A stretch of DNA of 48,138 nt from NCBI GenBank assembly GCA_944371955.1, contig CALVYB010000003.1, positions 1 to 48,138 on the forward strand, read 5' to 3'. Of the stretch, positions 27,145 to 36,963 are shown in pieces. This stretch comes from an uncultured Bacilli bacterium. GTDB lineage: Bacteria > Bacillota_I > Bacilli_A > RF39 > UBA660. A program made the translations under genes and the position numbers. Every line of letters begins with the position of its first letter. Position 1 is the first letter of the stretch. Under the pieces are notes generated by a model. The model saw only the letters and a list, made by a program, of their open reading frames with translations, searched no databases and had not been told where the DNA came from.

Positions 27145-28950
27145 ATGAAAAAGTATATTCATTATTGCTGGTTTGGGGAAAAACCACTGCCCAAACTTGC
27201 TAGAAAATGCATAGAGAGCTGGAAAAAATATTTACCAGATTATGAAATTATGCTTTGGAATGAGAAAAATACAAATTTAGATGAGTGTGTGTTTATAAAG
27301 GAAGCATATGAAAATAAAAAATGGGCTTTTGTAGCTGATTATGTAAGAACAAAAGCAATGTATGAATATGGAGGAATTTATTTTGATACTGATATGGAAA
27401 TTATAAAGCCAATCGACGACCTTTTGAATTCGGAAAATGGCTTTTTAGGGGTTGAAGATTCACATATGATTGCCTGTGGAGTGTGGTATGAACCTAAGCC
27501 TAAAAGTTATTTATCAAAAAAAATGCTTGAATTTTACAAAAGCCAAGAATATTTTGATATAGATAATATGTATAAAATAAGTATTCCAAGAATAATAAGC
27601 AGTATTTTAAATGACTTTGATTCTTCCAATTTTGAAACGCAAAAATTAAAACATCATGAAATAATATATAAAAGAGAATACTTTTATCCATTATCATATA
27701 ATCATCAATATAATATTTTTACAGATAATACATGTATGATTCATTATTATGATGCCAGTTGGACACCGAAATGGGAACAAAGGGAAAACAGGATGTTCAG
27801 AATTTTTGGTAAAGAAAGAGGAAAAAAAATAATAGCAATAGCTATTAAATTAAAAAGAGTTGTTAGAAAAGCAGTGAAACTTGCTATATACCCATTGTAT
27901 AAATTCCATAAAAGAAGGAACCTTATTACTAAAGACTATATAAATAATACAAAAGATTCAATTAATAGAATAAAAAAGACGAAATATGATTATATTGCTT
28001 TTTACAATCCAGATTGGCTTGGAGTATCCAATGCAACAATTGAATTGTTTGAAAATTCTTCTCCAATGAAAGAAATATATAGAAACAGCGATATAAATAA
28101 AGTTGCAAATAAAATTATTTCTTCAAATTATAAGAAGGTAATATTTAGCGGTTTTTGTATTGGGTGGAAAAAACTAGCAGAAAAGCTAAATAATAATAAT
28201 ATCGTTGTAAAAACATATTTTCATGGAAGTCATTCTCAAGTATTAGAGCCATATGGTTGGGCTAGAAATATGGAAATATTTGATTTAACTAAAAGAGGAA
28301 TTGTTAAAAAGATGGCAATTTGTAAAGAAAGTTTAGTGAAATTTTATAAAACTTATGGTTGTAATACATACTTATTGACTAATAAAGTTGATGTAAAAAA
28401 ATATCCACATAAAAAAAGCGACAATAAAATAATAATAGGAATTTATGCAGCCAAAACTGAAGATTTTAGAAAAAATGCATTTGCTCAAATCGCAGCGGTA
28501 TCATTAATAAAAAATAAAAATGTAAAAATTGACATGGTCCCATTAAATAAAAAGGCCAAAAGTTTTGCTAAATTTTTAGGAGTGGAAATTGATGGAGAAA
28601 ATCATCCAATTCCAAGAGAAGATCTAATGAAAAGATTAGCAAACTGTGACATTTCATTATATGTTACATATTCAGAATGTGCTCCAATGACATCACTAGA
28701 AAGTTTTGCTCAAGATACAATATGTATCGTTGGTAATAACTGCCATTACTTTAAAAATGAAGAAATAGAAAAATATATTGTTGTAAATGAAGAGAATAAT
28801 CCTGAAGAAATTGCCAAAAAAATTGAATACGCATTAGATAATAAAGATATGGTATTAAAGTTGTATAAAGATTGGGAAATTAAAAATAAAGATATGTCAA
28901 AGAAGTTACTACAAGAATTTTTAGAGGATGGTGATAGCAGTGAGAAATAG
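27145..28950 (+). CDS. Two-domain glycosyltransferase: GT32-like plus GT4-like
   Basis: 601 residues, start with GAGGAGG upstream. Residues 1-245 match the DXD-sugar transferase (GT32/OCH1-like) family: IHYCWFGEKPLPK, SWKKYLPDYEIMLWNE, and AMYEYGGIYFDTDMEI with DTD at 81-83. A basic linker (about 245-265) could touch the membrane. Residues about 275-601 are a GT-B-like module, with TYFHGSHSQVLEP, IGIYAAKTEDFRKN and the terminal nucleotide-binding-like stretch YVTYSECAPMTSLESFAQD. The second domain is clearly related to the next protein. It probably adds two successive sugars or a sugar plus a modification; specificity is unknown. Confidence 0.8.
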   Translation: MKKYIHYCWFGEKPLPKLARKCIESWKKYLPDYEIMLWNEKNTNLDECVFIKEAYENKKWAFVADYVRTKAMYEYGGIYFDTDMEIIKPIDDLLNSENGFLGVEDSHMIACGVWYEPKPKSYLSKKMLEFYKSQEYFDIDNMYKISIPRIISSILNDFDSSNFETQKLKHHEIIYKREYFYPLSYNHQYNIFTDNTCMIHYYDASWTPKWEQRENRMFRIFGKERGKKIIAIAIKLKRVVRKAVKLAIYPLYKFHKRRNLITKDYINNTKDSINRIKKTKYDYIAFYNPDWLGVSNATIELFENSSPMKEIYRNSDINKVANKIISSNYKKVIFSGFCIGWKKLAEKLNNNNIVVKTYFHGSHSQVLEPYGWARNMEIFDLTKRGIVKKMAICKESLVKFYKTYGCNTYLLTNKVDVKKYPHKKSDNKIIIGIYAAKTEDFRKNAFAQIAAVSLIKNKNVKIDMVPLNKKAKSFAKFLGVEIDGENHPIPREDLMKRLANCDISLYVTYSECAPMTSLESFAQDTICIVGNNCHYFKNEEIEKYIVVNEENNPEEIAKKIEYALDNKDMVLKLYKDWEIKNKDMSKKLLQEFLEDGDSSEK

Positions 28951-29860
28951 TAATAAGATATTAATTCTATTAAAAGATACTGATCACTTTATGAAGAAAA
29001 TATTAGAATATAATTTCAAAAAAGCAGATATAAAGTTAGTGCCAGAAAGTTATACACCGTTTGACAGAGAAAATCTTGCAAAGATAATTAATAAAAAATA
29101 TAAGCAAGTTATATTCTATGACTATTATGACCAATTTTATTTATTGTTACCTTTAATATCGAAAAAAGTAATAAAAAAATATATTATAAACAATGGTATA
29201 GCACTTTTAAGTAGTGATTATATTTTAAATAACATGATGCAACTGTTTGAATATAAAGGAAGAAATATGATTGACTATATTGCAACAACACGTTATGACA
29301 CATACGTGTCTATGAAGGATAAGATTGAATATATTCGTCTTGATTATAAAGTAAAATTGCATCCAAAAAATAATGATAGTATCGGAATACTAGGCCTATA
29401 TTATGCTGAATATTCCAATTTTTTCGTACAATTAAGTGCTGTTGCTATGTCAAAGATAAAAAAAGCAGTAGTGTTAGATGAAAATACGGTTGTAAAAAAA
29501 TTTGGTGAAGATTTTAATGTGGAAATTGAGAAAGAAATAGATTTTGAAAAGTTAATAGCTAAGAATAAAGTGAATTTAGATTGCTCGTTTAGTGAAGTCT
29601 CAATTATAGGTTTTCTAATAAGTATGGATGCTGGTATTCCATGTATAATAGGAAATACAAATTTGTTAGATAATGATGAAAAATTAAAAAAATTATTAGT
29701 TCTTAAGAGCGATGATGATGTTAATGAAATATACGAAAAAATAGAAGATGTATTAGCCAATAAAAAAGAAATAGAACAAAAATATGATTGCTGGAGAAAA
29801 AAATATTCAGACAATTCTAAAAAATCAATTGACAAATTTATCGAACTTGGAGATTGTTAA
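28940..29860 (+). CDS. Degenerate GT-B-like protein, paralogue of the preceding C-terminal domain
   Basis: About 306 residues from GTG 28940, which has GGTGAT just upstream; ATG 28928 lies in the ribosome binding site. Overlaps the previous gene by 11 bases. The C-terminal 130 residues parallel the end of the preceding protein in order: FxVEIEKEIDFEKLIAK, VNLDCSFSEVSIIGFL, SMDAGIPCIIGN, YEKIEDVLANKKEI and a final Lys-rich helix. The usual acidic E-x7-E pair is not preserved, so it may be a catalytically weak partner rather than an active enzyme. No other family is recognised. Confidence 0.65.
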   Translation: MRNSNKILILLKDTDHFMKKILEYNFKKADIKLVPESYTPFDRENLAKIINKKYKQVIFYDYYDQFYLLLPLISKKVIKKYIINNGIALLSSDYILNNMMQLFEYKGRNMIDYIATTRYDTYVSMKDKIEYIRLDYKVKLHPKNNDSIGILGLYYAEYSNFFVQLSAVAMSKIKKAVVLDENTVVKKFGEDFNVEIEKEIDFEKLIAKNKVNLDCSFSEVSIIGFLISMDAGIPCIIGNTNLLDNDEKLKKLLVLKSDDDVNEIYEKIEDVLANKKEIEQKYDCWRKKYSDNSKKSIDKFIELGDC

Positions 29861-29861
29861 T

Positions 29862-32800
29862 ATGAAAAAAATATCTATTATTATACCATGTTATGAAACA
29901 GAAGAGTATGTAGAAAAATGTATCGAAAGTCTTTTTGAACAAACATATAAAAATCTAGAAATTATAGCTGTAAATGATTGTTCTACAGGAAATATGCAAG
30001 AAATATTGGAAAAATTAAAAAGAAAGGATAAAAGACTTAAAATTATCAAAAATGAAGTTAATAAAGGAAAATTTCATAGTAGAATAATAGGTTCAAAAGA
30101 AATAACGGGAGATTATATTTCATTTTTAGATAGTGATGATTATGTTAACAAAGATTTTTACAGATTATTAGTAAATAATATAGAAGATAATGATAGTGAT
30201 ATAGTTATGTCTAATTTTGTTAGAGAAAATAAAGAAGAAAAAAATGTATATCCATTAATTTTTAATACAAATAATGCTGTGTACAATGGAAGAAAATTTT
30301 ATGATATGTTTTTTGAACAAACTGGCCGAAACATTAGATATCATTTGTTATGTACCAAATTAATAAAGGTGGATATTTGGAAAAAAGTAATAGAAAACGT
30401 AAGTAAAATAAAACCCAAAATTACTATGGCTGAAGATTTAGTATTTACTTCTATAGCTTTATTTCATGCTAAAAAAATATCATTTTGTGATAATGCGATA
30501 TATTATCATACAATTAATGAAATCCAAGTAACAAGCAACCAAAAAATTACAGTTTCAAAACTAAATAATAATATAAAAGATATTAACCACGTTTTTAATT
30601 TTATTAAAGAATTTTTAATAAAGAATAAAGTATATGAACAATATAAAGAAAATTATGAAATATGGAAATCATTTTATATATCCATACAAGTAAAGAATTA
30701 CAAAGAGTTAAAGAAAAAAAATAAAAATATCAAAAAATTAGAATTTGATTACGAAAATGATAAGAATATAAAAAAATTTTACCGGATAAAAGAAAGTGAT
30801 AAAAGCTGGGATAATTATTTAGAGTTAAAAACTCCATATGATGAAGCATTTAACCAAATAAAAGAAAAAATTATCAATCCAAATGTTAAAGTAGTAAGTT
30901 TTGATATGTTTGACACACTTGTAGCAAGACCATTTTTGGTGCCATTAGATATGTTTACATTACTCAATGATTATTTTATAAAATTATTTAATCCAATAGC
31001 TGTCATAGATTTTTCTAGAATCAGAGTCAAAGGTGAGGATGAACTTAGGAATTTAAATTATAAAATGGGTATCCAAGAAGTCTCTTTAGATGAAATATAT
31101 CAATACATATCAGATGCATATGATTTAGATATTGAAAAATTAGTTAAAATAAAAAAGAAAGAAATGGAGCTGGAATTACATTTTTGTAATAGGAGAAATT
31201 CTGGTTATGAGCTATATTTATTAGCAAAACAACTAAAAAAGCGTGTGATTGTAACTTCAGATATATATTTGCCAAGAAGTTTAATTGAAGCAATTTTGAA
31301 AAAAAATGGATATGAATTTGAAAAGATATATATATCTGCAGAACTTCGTAAAACTAAATCAAATGGTTCGTTATTTTCATATGTTATAAATCAAGAAGGT
31401 ACCAATAACATTCTACATATTGGTGATAATTATGAAAGCGATTATAAAAAACCATTAGAGTATAATATTGAATCTGCTAGGCTTATTAAAGCTACAGATG
31501 TTATGATGGGATATTCTGATAAAAATGTTAGGCATTGTGGGAATTTATATAAGCATTTTGTTTTATTTAACCAAGACCATATTCCTTATGAAGAAATAAT
31601 GGGAGTTAGATGTTCAATTGGGATGATAGCAAATAAGTATTTTGACAATCCATATAGACCATTTAATGCATACTCTGATTTTAATGGCGATCCATATTTT
31701 ATTGGCTATTATGCACTAGGAATGCAAACATTAGCAATTTGCAAATGGTTATTAGAAGATGCAAAACGAAATGGTATTCATTCTATATGTTTTATGGCAA
31801 GAGATGGATATTTACCTTATGAAGCAGCTAAAGTATATAAAGGAATAATAGGAAATTATGATGATATTCACTTAAATTATACATATGTTTCAAGAAAGGC
31901 TTTAATGCCATTGTTATTAAAAGATAAAAGTGGTATATCACTAATTGATACATACTTAAATGTAGATATGCTAACTCCAAGAGAGTTGATGAATCAATTT
32001 GAAAAAGTAATAAGCATTACTGCCAAAAATGAAAAAATAATTAATAAAGAATTTAAATTAGATAAAAAAATTAGGACAGTAAGAGAATTCAATGCGTGTT
32101 TATCGCTAATATATGATACTTGTTTTGATAAAGAAAAGTATAATAGATATTATAATATATGTAAAAAATATTTTGATAAAGAATTTAGCAAAAAATGTGC
32201 CACATTTGATATTGGTTATAGTGGAAAGCCAGAAGCTATTATATCTACAATAATTAACAAGCCCATAAGAACTTATTTTATACATACCAATAATTCGTCA
32301 GCTTATAATAATTTAAGAAATTGTAAATCTGATTTATGTACTTTTTATGAATATAAACCAACGTTAACTGGAACAACAAGAGAATTATTTATTTCATATG
32401 ACGGTCCTTCCTGTATAGGATATTATGAAGACGGAGATGAAATAAAGCCACAATTAAAGGATTCAGATAAATATAATTACTTCAATAAAAGAATGATTCA
32501 ATTAATCCAACAAGGAGCATTAGACTTTGTAGAGGATTTTTGTAACAGATTTAAAGAGAATATAGAAAACATTGATTTAAACAAATATTATATGTCTATC
32601 CCATTAGAGTATTACTATCATTATGCAGAAATGGAAGACAGATTACCAACTAAGAATCTACTATTTGAAAATAATATAAATGATTATATTGAAATAAACG
32701 ATTATATATTTAAAAGATATGATGACTATGCAAAAGAGTACTCATTAGGATCAATTCCTAGAAAGCCAGAAGAAAATGAAATCAATTATTTGTTACCCAA

Positions 32801-32900
32801 AAATAGAATAAAAAGAATATTATACTATCTAATAAAGGATAGAGATGAGTTGAAAATAAAATGGAATAAATGGAAAGAGAGTCAAAAGAAAAACGGATAG
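29862..32900 (+). CDS. GT2 glycosyltransferase fused to HAD-type (COG5610-like) protein
   Basis: 1012 residues. ATG 29862 has GGAG upstream; earlier in-frame ATGs lie in the previous gene. Domain 1 (1-about 230): GT2, ISIIIPCYETEEYVEKCI, AVNDCSTGN, LDSDDYVN. Domain 2 (about 345-545): HAD phosphatase fold, VVSFDMFDTLVARP, then VIVTSDIYLPR and ILHIGDNYESDYKKP, the motif I, II and IV regions. Domain 3 (about 546-1012): a conserved C-terminal region with GYYALGMQTLAICKWL, SICFMARDGYLPYEAAK, ATFDIGYSGKPEAI and GTTRELFISYDGPS, as in COG5610 proteins of polysaccharide loci. The Asp motifs suggest sugar-phosphate hydrolysis or phosphosugar transfer; exact chemistry is unknown. Last gene before a 156-base gap. 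Confidence 0.82.
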   Translation: MKKISIIIPCYETEEYVEKCIESLFEQTYKNLEIIAVNDCSTGNMQEILEKLKRKDKRLKIIKNEVNKGKFHSRIIGSKEITGDYISFLDSDDYVNKDFYRLLVNNIEDNDSDIVMSNFVRENKEEKNVYPLIFNTNNAVYNGRKFYDMFFEQTGRNIRYHLLCTKLIKVDIWKKVIENVSKIKPKITMAEDLVFTSIALFHAKKISFCDNAIYYHTINEIQVTSNQKITVSKLNNNIKDINHVFNFIKEFLIKNKVYEQYKENYEIWKSFYISIQVKNYKELKKKNKNIKKLEFDYENDKNIKKFYRIKESDKSWDNYLELKTPYDEAFNQIKEKIINPNVKVVSFDMFDTLVARPFLVPLDMFTLLNDYFIKLFNPIAVIDFSRIRVKGEDELRNLNYKMGIQEVSLDEIYQYISDAYDLDIEKLVKIKKKEMELELHFCNRRNSGYELYLLAKQLKKRVIVTSDIYLPRSLIEAILKKNGYEFEKIYISAELRKTKSNGSLFSYVINQEGTNNILHIGDNYESDYKKPLEYNIESARLIKATDVMMGYSDKNVRHCGNLYKHFVLFNQDHIPYEEIMGVRCSIGMIANKYFDNPYRPFNAYSDFNGDPYFIGYYALGMQTLAICKWLLEDAKRNGIHSICFMARDGYLPYEAAKVYKGIIGNYDDIHLNYTYVSRKALMPLLLKDKSGISLIDTYLNVDMLTPRELMNQFEKVISITAKNEKIINKEFKLDKKIRTVREFNACLSLIYDTCFDKEKYNRYYNICKKYFDKEFSKKCATFDIGYSGKPEAIISTIINKPIRTYFIHTNNSSAYNNLRNCKSDLCTFYEYKPTLTGTTRELFISYDGPSCIGYYEDGDEIKPQLKDSDKYNYFNKRMIQLIQQGALDFVEDFCNRFKENIENIDLNKYYMSIPLEYYYHYAEMEDRLPTKNLLFENNINDYIEINDYIFKRYDDYAKEYSLGSIPRKPEENEINYLLPKNRIKRILYYLIKDRDELKIKWNKWKESQKKNG

Positions 32901-33056
32901 CAAATACTATTAGAATATCAAAAATAGAAGTAATAATACAATGGTGATGCTATTAAAATCTTATACATAATGACAATAAATACCCAGTAATATAAATTAA
33001 GAGTAAAGAGAATAGAATTTTAGAAACTAAACATTTGAAGTATTAGAGGTGGTTTA

Positions 33057-34190
33057 ATGAATACAGAAAGGAATTCGAATTTAGAATTAATGAGAATTAT
33101 CTCAATGTTTTTTATAGTTTTAGGACATGTTATTTTATTTGGAAAACTATTAGAAACGGAGAATAAAGCTATATTGTTAATATATTATTTTATTGAGTTT
33201 ATACTTATAATTCACGTTAATTCATATGTTTTAGTTACTGGATATTTTCAATCAAAATCAAAACTCAAATTAAAAAAAATATGGTCTATTATTAGCTCCA
33301 GTTGGTTTTATAGAGTAATAATTATGGCTATATTTTTATCCTTGGGATTAATATCAATTGGAATAGGTCAAATAATTAAAGATATATTTCCAATAAGTAT
33401 AGATAATTACTGGTTTATAAAAGTATATATAATACTTTATCTCTTATCACCTTTTTTTAATAAATTGATAAAAGATTTAAATAAAGTTGAGTTTTTAAAA
33501 TTACTTATATTAGGTTTTATTATATTCTGTGTTACACCATATATTACAAATAATGAATTTTTTGAAAATTCGGGGTACACTTTATACAATTTTGTATATT
33601 TATATTTTTTAGGGGCATATTTAAATAAATATCCGCTGAATAAAAGTAAATATTTTAAAAAGATAGAAAAAAGGTCATTTAGAAATATAATGCTGTTTAT
33701 ATTTTTTTTCTGTGTTATTTTAAATTTTGTATTATTCTATGTTGCTCAGTATTTAATTCCAACAAATAACAGCATAGAAAACTATCTTCGCTCGATGATA
33801 TTAAATAATAAGATTGCATATAGCAATCCAATAATTATAATTCAAACAATAGCATATTTTCAAATATTTTTAACATTTGAATTTAAGTCAAAAATCATTA
33901 ATAAAATATCAGCGCTTACGCTGGGTATTTATTTTATCCATGAGAACAATTATATTAGAAACAAACTATATAATTGGTTAGGAGTAATTAATGGTAATCA
34001 TAATTCATTCAAATTTATAAGTTATGTATTTATAGTAGCAATATCGATATTTGTTGTATGTGCAATAATTGAATTTATAAGACAAATAATATTTAAAAAA
34101 ATCTCTAGGACAAACATTATAGTAAATTTAAAAAATAATGCTAAAACTAAATTAAAAGAAATAAAGATATGTTATAATATAAAAGCATAA
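33057..34190 (+). CDS. Membrane acyltransferase (acyltransferase-3 family)
   Basis: 377 residues, about ten membrane segments; AGAGGTGG 4 bases upstream. N-terminal RNSNLELMRIISMFFIVLGHV has the family's conserved R and the His after the first helix, and the following LVTGYF and the IDNYWFIKVYIILYLLSPF segment are typical. Such proteins move acetyl or other acyl groups onto surface sugars. An SGNH hydrolase/transferase gene follows after 32 bases, recalling two-part O-acetylation systems in which the membrane protein passes acetyl to an extracytoplasmic SGNH enzyme. That pairing is inferred. Confidence 0.88.
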   Translation: MNTERNSNLELMRIISMFFIVLGHVILFGKLLETENKAILLIYYFIEFILIIHVNSYVLVTGYFQSKSKLKLKKIWSIISSSWFYRVIIMAIFLSLGLISIGIGQIIKDIFPISIDNYWFIKVYIILYLLSPFFNKLIKDLNKVEFLKLLILGFIIFCVTPYITNNEFFENSGYTLYNFVYLYFLGAYLNKYPLNKSKYFKKIEKRSFRNIMLFIFFFCVILNFVLFYVAQYLIPTNNSIENYLRSMILNNKIAYSNPIIIIQTIAYFQIFLTFEFKSKIINKISALTLGIYFIHENNYIRNKLYNWLGVINGNHNSFKFISYVFIVAISIFVVCAIIEFIRQIIFKKISRTNIIVNLKNNAKTKLKEIKICYNIKA

Positions 34191-34222
34191 AACTAATATA
34201 CTTATTTCTAGGAGTGATTATA

Positions 34223-34930
34223 ATGATGAAAAAAATAGTTTTACTTTTAATAATTATCGTATTAGGATATCTTGTATTATATAATTTGAATAAAGAGAAT
34301 TTAATTGTAACTAATGAAGAAGTTAAATCCGAAACTGAACATATAAAAACAATACAAGATTTAAGAAAAATAGAAAATATTGTTTTTTTGGGAGATTCAA
34401 TTACAGAGATTTATCCCATAGAGGAAATATATGGTAACCTTCCAATAATAAAAAAGGGAATATCTGGATATACAACAGAAAATATTTTAGAAAATTTAGA
34501 AGAAATGGTTTACAAGTACAATCCTACAAAAATATTCTTGTTAATAGGTACAAATGATTATAAAGATGAATGTGATACTGATAAAATGGCAGAAGTCTTA
34601 AAAAACATAAAAGAAATAGTAAAAAGAATAAAAGAAAATAGAAAAAATGCCAAAATTTATATACAATCTATATATCCGGTAAATAGAAATATGGATAAAG
34701 CTATGGTAGCAAACAGAGAAAACGATATTATTATAAAAACAAACAGCCAATTAAAAAAATATTGTCAAGAAAACGATTTAACATATATCAATGTTTATGA
34801 TCAATTAACAGATGAAGCTGGAAATTTTGACCAAAAATATACCTACGACGGTTTACATCCAAATACAATGGGATACGCTAGAATTAGTAGAATTTTACTC
34901 CCATACATTTATAAAGGCTACACGATTTAA
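34223..34930 (+). CDS. SGNH/GDSL hydrolase, membrane-anchored
   Basis: 235 residues from ATG 34223 (AGGAG 8 bases upstream). One N-terminal membrane segment (4-22), catalytic domain outside. SGNH blocks: GDSIT with Ser59, Gly in KKGISGYTTE, Asn in LIGTNDYKD (109-112), and Asp209/His212 in YDGLHPN. This family includes acetyl esterases and O-acetyltransferases acting on surface glycans or peptidoglycan. The neighbouring acyltransferase suggests glycan O-acetylation. Esterase and transferase cannot be told apart here. Confidence 0.88.
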   Translation: MMKKIVLLLIIIVLGYLVLYNLNKENLIVTNEEVKSETEHIKTIQDLRKIENIVFLGDSITEIYPIEEIYGNLPIIKKGISGYTTENILENLEEMVYKYNPTKIFLLIGTNDYKDECDTDKMAEVLKNIKEIVKRIKENRKNAKIYIQSIYPVNRNMDKAMVANRENDIIIKTNSQLKKYCQENDLTYINVYDQLTDEAGNFDQKYTYDGLHPNTMGYARISRILLPYIYKGYTI

Positions 34931-35325
34931 TTAAATATAATATCAAGAATGAAACATTAATGGAAAATTTTAATCATGAAGACAAATTTACTCTAAAGAT
35001 ATTTTTTGTATGCATGGATATACAAAAATAATCGGTTATGTATTTGCATATACAAAATGTTTAGAAGTTTATATTGATAGAAATTATAATTCAAAAGAAT
35101 AAAACAGATGAATCAAAAATGAAGATAGAAAACAATCCCTTTTATTTTTTACCTTTGTCCCACATAGCAAGGAAGAATATATTTAGGATGTTATAATAAA
35201 GTAACATTTGTCAGTTTAAAACTAAACCAGATATCTTAAGGAGAAAAATTGATTTTGGGATGTAACGAAGAAAAATAAATTTTATAGATTAAAGAAGAAC
35301 AGAAAATAGAGTGTATTTTATTACT
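34931..35325. other. Gene-free gap of about 395 bases
   Basis: No supported gene. On +, an open run of about 40 codons with an internal ATG, ending at a TAA near 35101, contains MHGYTKIIGYVFAYTKCLEV, which reads like a protein fragment but has no ribosome binding site and is too short to trust. An AAGGAG at about 35238 has no usable start codon behind it. The gap separates the glycan cluster from the LTA-type genes and may hold gene debris. Confidence 0.35.
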
Positions 35326-35366
35326 AAAAGGATTTCTCAGTTTATTTTTATGAGAAATCCTTTTTT
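35326..35366. terminator. Strong bidirectional terminator
   Basis: AAAAGGATTTCTCA and TGAGAAATCCTTTT pair perfectly over 14 bases around an 11-base loop, with A and T tracts on the two sides. It ends the - strand LTA-synthase-like gene. Confidence 0.88.
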
Positions 35367-36963
35367 ATTCACATTTTCCAAAATTAATGCAATTGTCGTA
35401 ATAAGTAGAATACTTTTTTAACTCTTGATCAATATAATCGTTACCATATTTTTCACTTAATGTTTTTTTATCGCTAAACAAATTTGTTCCAAGACCTAAT
35501 CGATTACCTTCGATTTTCACACCTAAAGAAGCTAGAGTAGTGGGGTAATAATCAAAAGTGGTAAAATCTCGATTACTGGTGTTGTTAGTTTCTACAGCAG
35601 AATTTAAATAAACATTATACACACGTCTTTCGTATCCCTCGGGTAATTTACCGAATGAAGTTGTATTCATACTCAAATGATCGCCAGCCAAAATAACCGT
35701 GGTATTATCATAGAACTCTTGCTCTTGAATCCAAGATATAAACTTCCCAAGTTGCATATCTGAACAGTAAATAGCATTTAAATAAGGATTACTAGAATAC
35801 TGAGGACAAAAACTACTTTCATACCCATCAGGCATATGACTATCTACAGTTAACATAGTAAAATTAAAAGGTTCATCCTCAGAACTTAAGTTTTTAAGTT
35901 CTTTCTTTACATACTCAAATAATTTTTCATCTTCATAACCCCAAAAAACATAATAATCATCCGAAATAATTCCGTCTTCTCTGGCTGTATATAAATCAAA
36001 AACTTGATAATTTCCATGGCCTTTATAATAAGTTCTTCTACCCCCAAACGATAAATCCGATCCTACCATAACAGATTGATGGTAACCTTCATCATCTAAA
36101 ATATCTCCAATAGCAATTGCTCCATTAACTAAGCCATTTTCATAATTAGCTTCTTGATTAGCATCGGCTGCAATAAATGGGGTTTTAATAGGAATCCCAG
36201 CAGTAGCAGCAACCATGCCACCCATAGTCCAACTTGCACCATATGGCATATGAGCTCCTCCGATTTTGTCTGTATTAGAAAAATTAATGTTATCTTGAGC
36301 TAATTTTGTAAGATTGGGAATATAATTATAGGAATATCCTCCGCCATTTTTATAATCAGCATAAGTAGATTCCATCGATTCTAAAAAGATGTATATTAAA
36401 TTTCTCTTTTTCTTAGGGAACTCTAGCTTAACATCTGCTGGGTTCACATATTCTTCTTCAAAGAAAGTAGAGCTTTTTTTATTATCCTCAATATATTCAT
36501 TAATATATAATTTGTCCATTGCGTAAACAACAGAATCAGTCAAAGTACAGATTGGGATAATACAAGCTATCAAGAAAATAAAAATTACAATATTAAAATT
36601 CATATAACACTGTTTTTTAAATATACTAAAGTGTAATTGAATTTTACTATTCCTAAAAATAAATTTATAAGCCAGATAAATAATCATAAAAATTACCAAC
36701 ATAATAATAGTGGTTTGTAACGGAGGATAGATATTAGATTCAAAGAAATCATCTAAAACGCCCTTACTAGCAGTAGTGACAGAAGTACCTAAAGTATATA
36801 AAATTTCATCAAATGATGAAAAACTATAATTCTTAACCGCCCAATTTGTTCCAAGACGTAAAGCCATAGAAAGAAAAATAGCTAAGAAAAATAGTATAAC
36901 AAAAAGGAGACTAACGCTTCCTTTTAGAATTTTTACTATAACTTTTAGAACTTTTTTTAACAT
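35365..36963 (-). CDS. LTA-synthase-family phosphoglycerol transferase
   Basis: 532 residues. Three membrane segments (about 16-36, 82-103, 122-146), then an extracytoplasmic alkaline-phosphatase-fold sulfatase domain. Visible catalytic residues: Glu195 in YIFLESMEST, nucleophile Thr246 in PYGASWTMGG, and the AGDHLS metal site; DSHMPDGY also fits. This family moves glycerol phosphate from phosphatidylglycerol onto a growing lipoteichoic acid or onto glycans. Classical LtaS has five membrane segments, so this is closer to the shorter MdoB-like enzymes (COG1368). The tail has two Cys. Overlaps the small membrane protein gene upstream by 53 bases. Confidence 0.88.
   Translation of the reverse strand: MLKKVLKVIVKILKGSVSLLFVILFFLAIFLSMALRLGTNWAVKNYSFSSFDEILYTLGTSVTTASKGVLDDFFESNIYPPLQTTIIMLVIFMIIYLAYKFIFRNSKIQLHFSIFKKQCYMNFNIVIFIFLIACIIPICTLTDSVVYAMDKLYINEYIEDNKKSSTFFEEEYVNPADVKLEFPKKKRNLIYIFLESMESTYADYKNGGGYSYNYIPNLTKLAQDNINFSNTDKIGGAHMPYGASWTMGGMVAATAGIPIKTPFIAADANQEANYENGLVNGAIAIGDILDDEGYHQSVMVGSDLSFGGRRTYYKGHGNYQVFDLYTAREDGIISDDYYVFWGYEDEKLFEYVKKELKNLSSEDEPFNFTMLTVDSHMPDGYESSFCPQYSSNPYLNAIYCSDMQLGKFISWIQEQEFYDNTTVILAGDHLSMNTTSFGKLPEGYERRVYNVYLNSAVETNNTSNRDFTTFDYYPTTLASLGVKIEGNRLGLGTNLFSDKKTLSEKYGNDYIDQELKKYSTYYDNCINFGKCE

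Noticed and set aside
34970..35101. Fragment-like open run of about 40 codons with an internal ATG in the gap after the SGNH gene
   Set aside because: Too short, without a ribosome binding site, and with no recognised similarity; recorded only as gap content.
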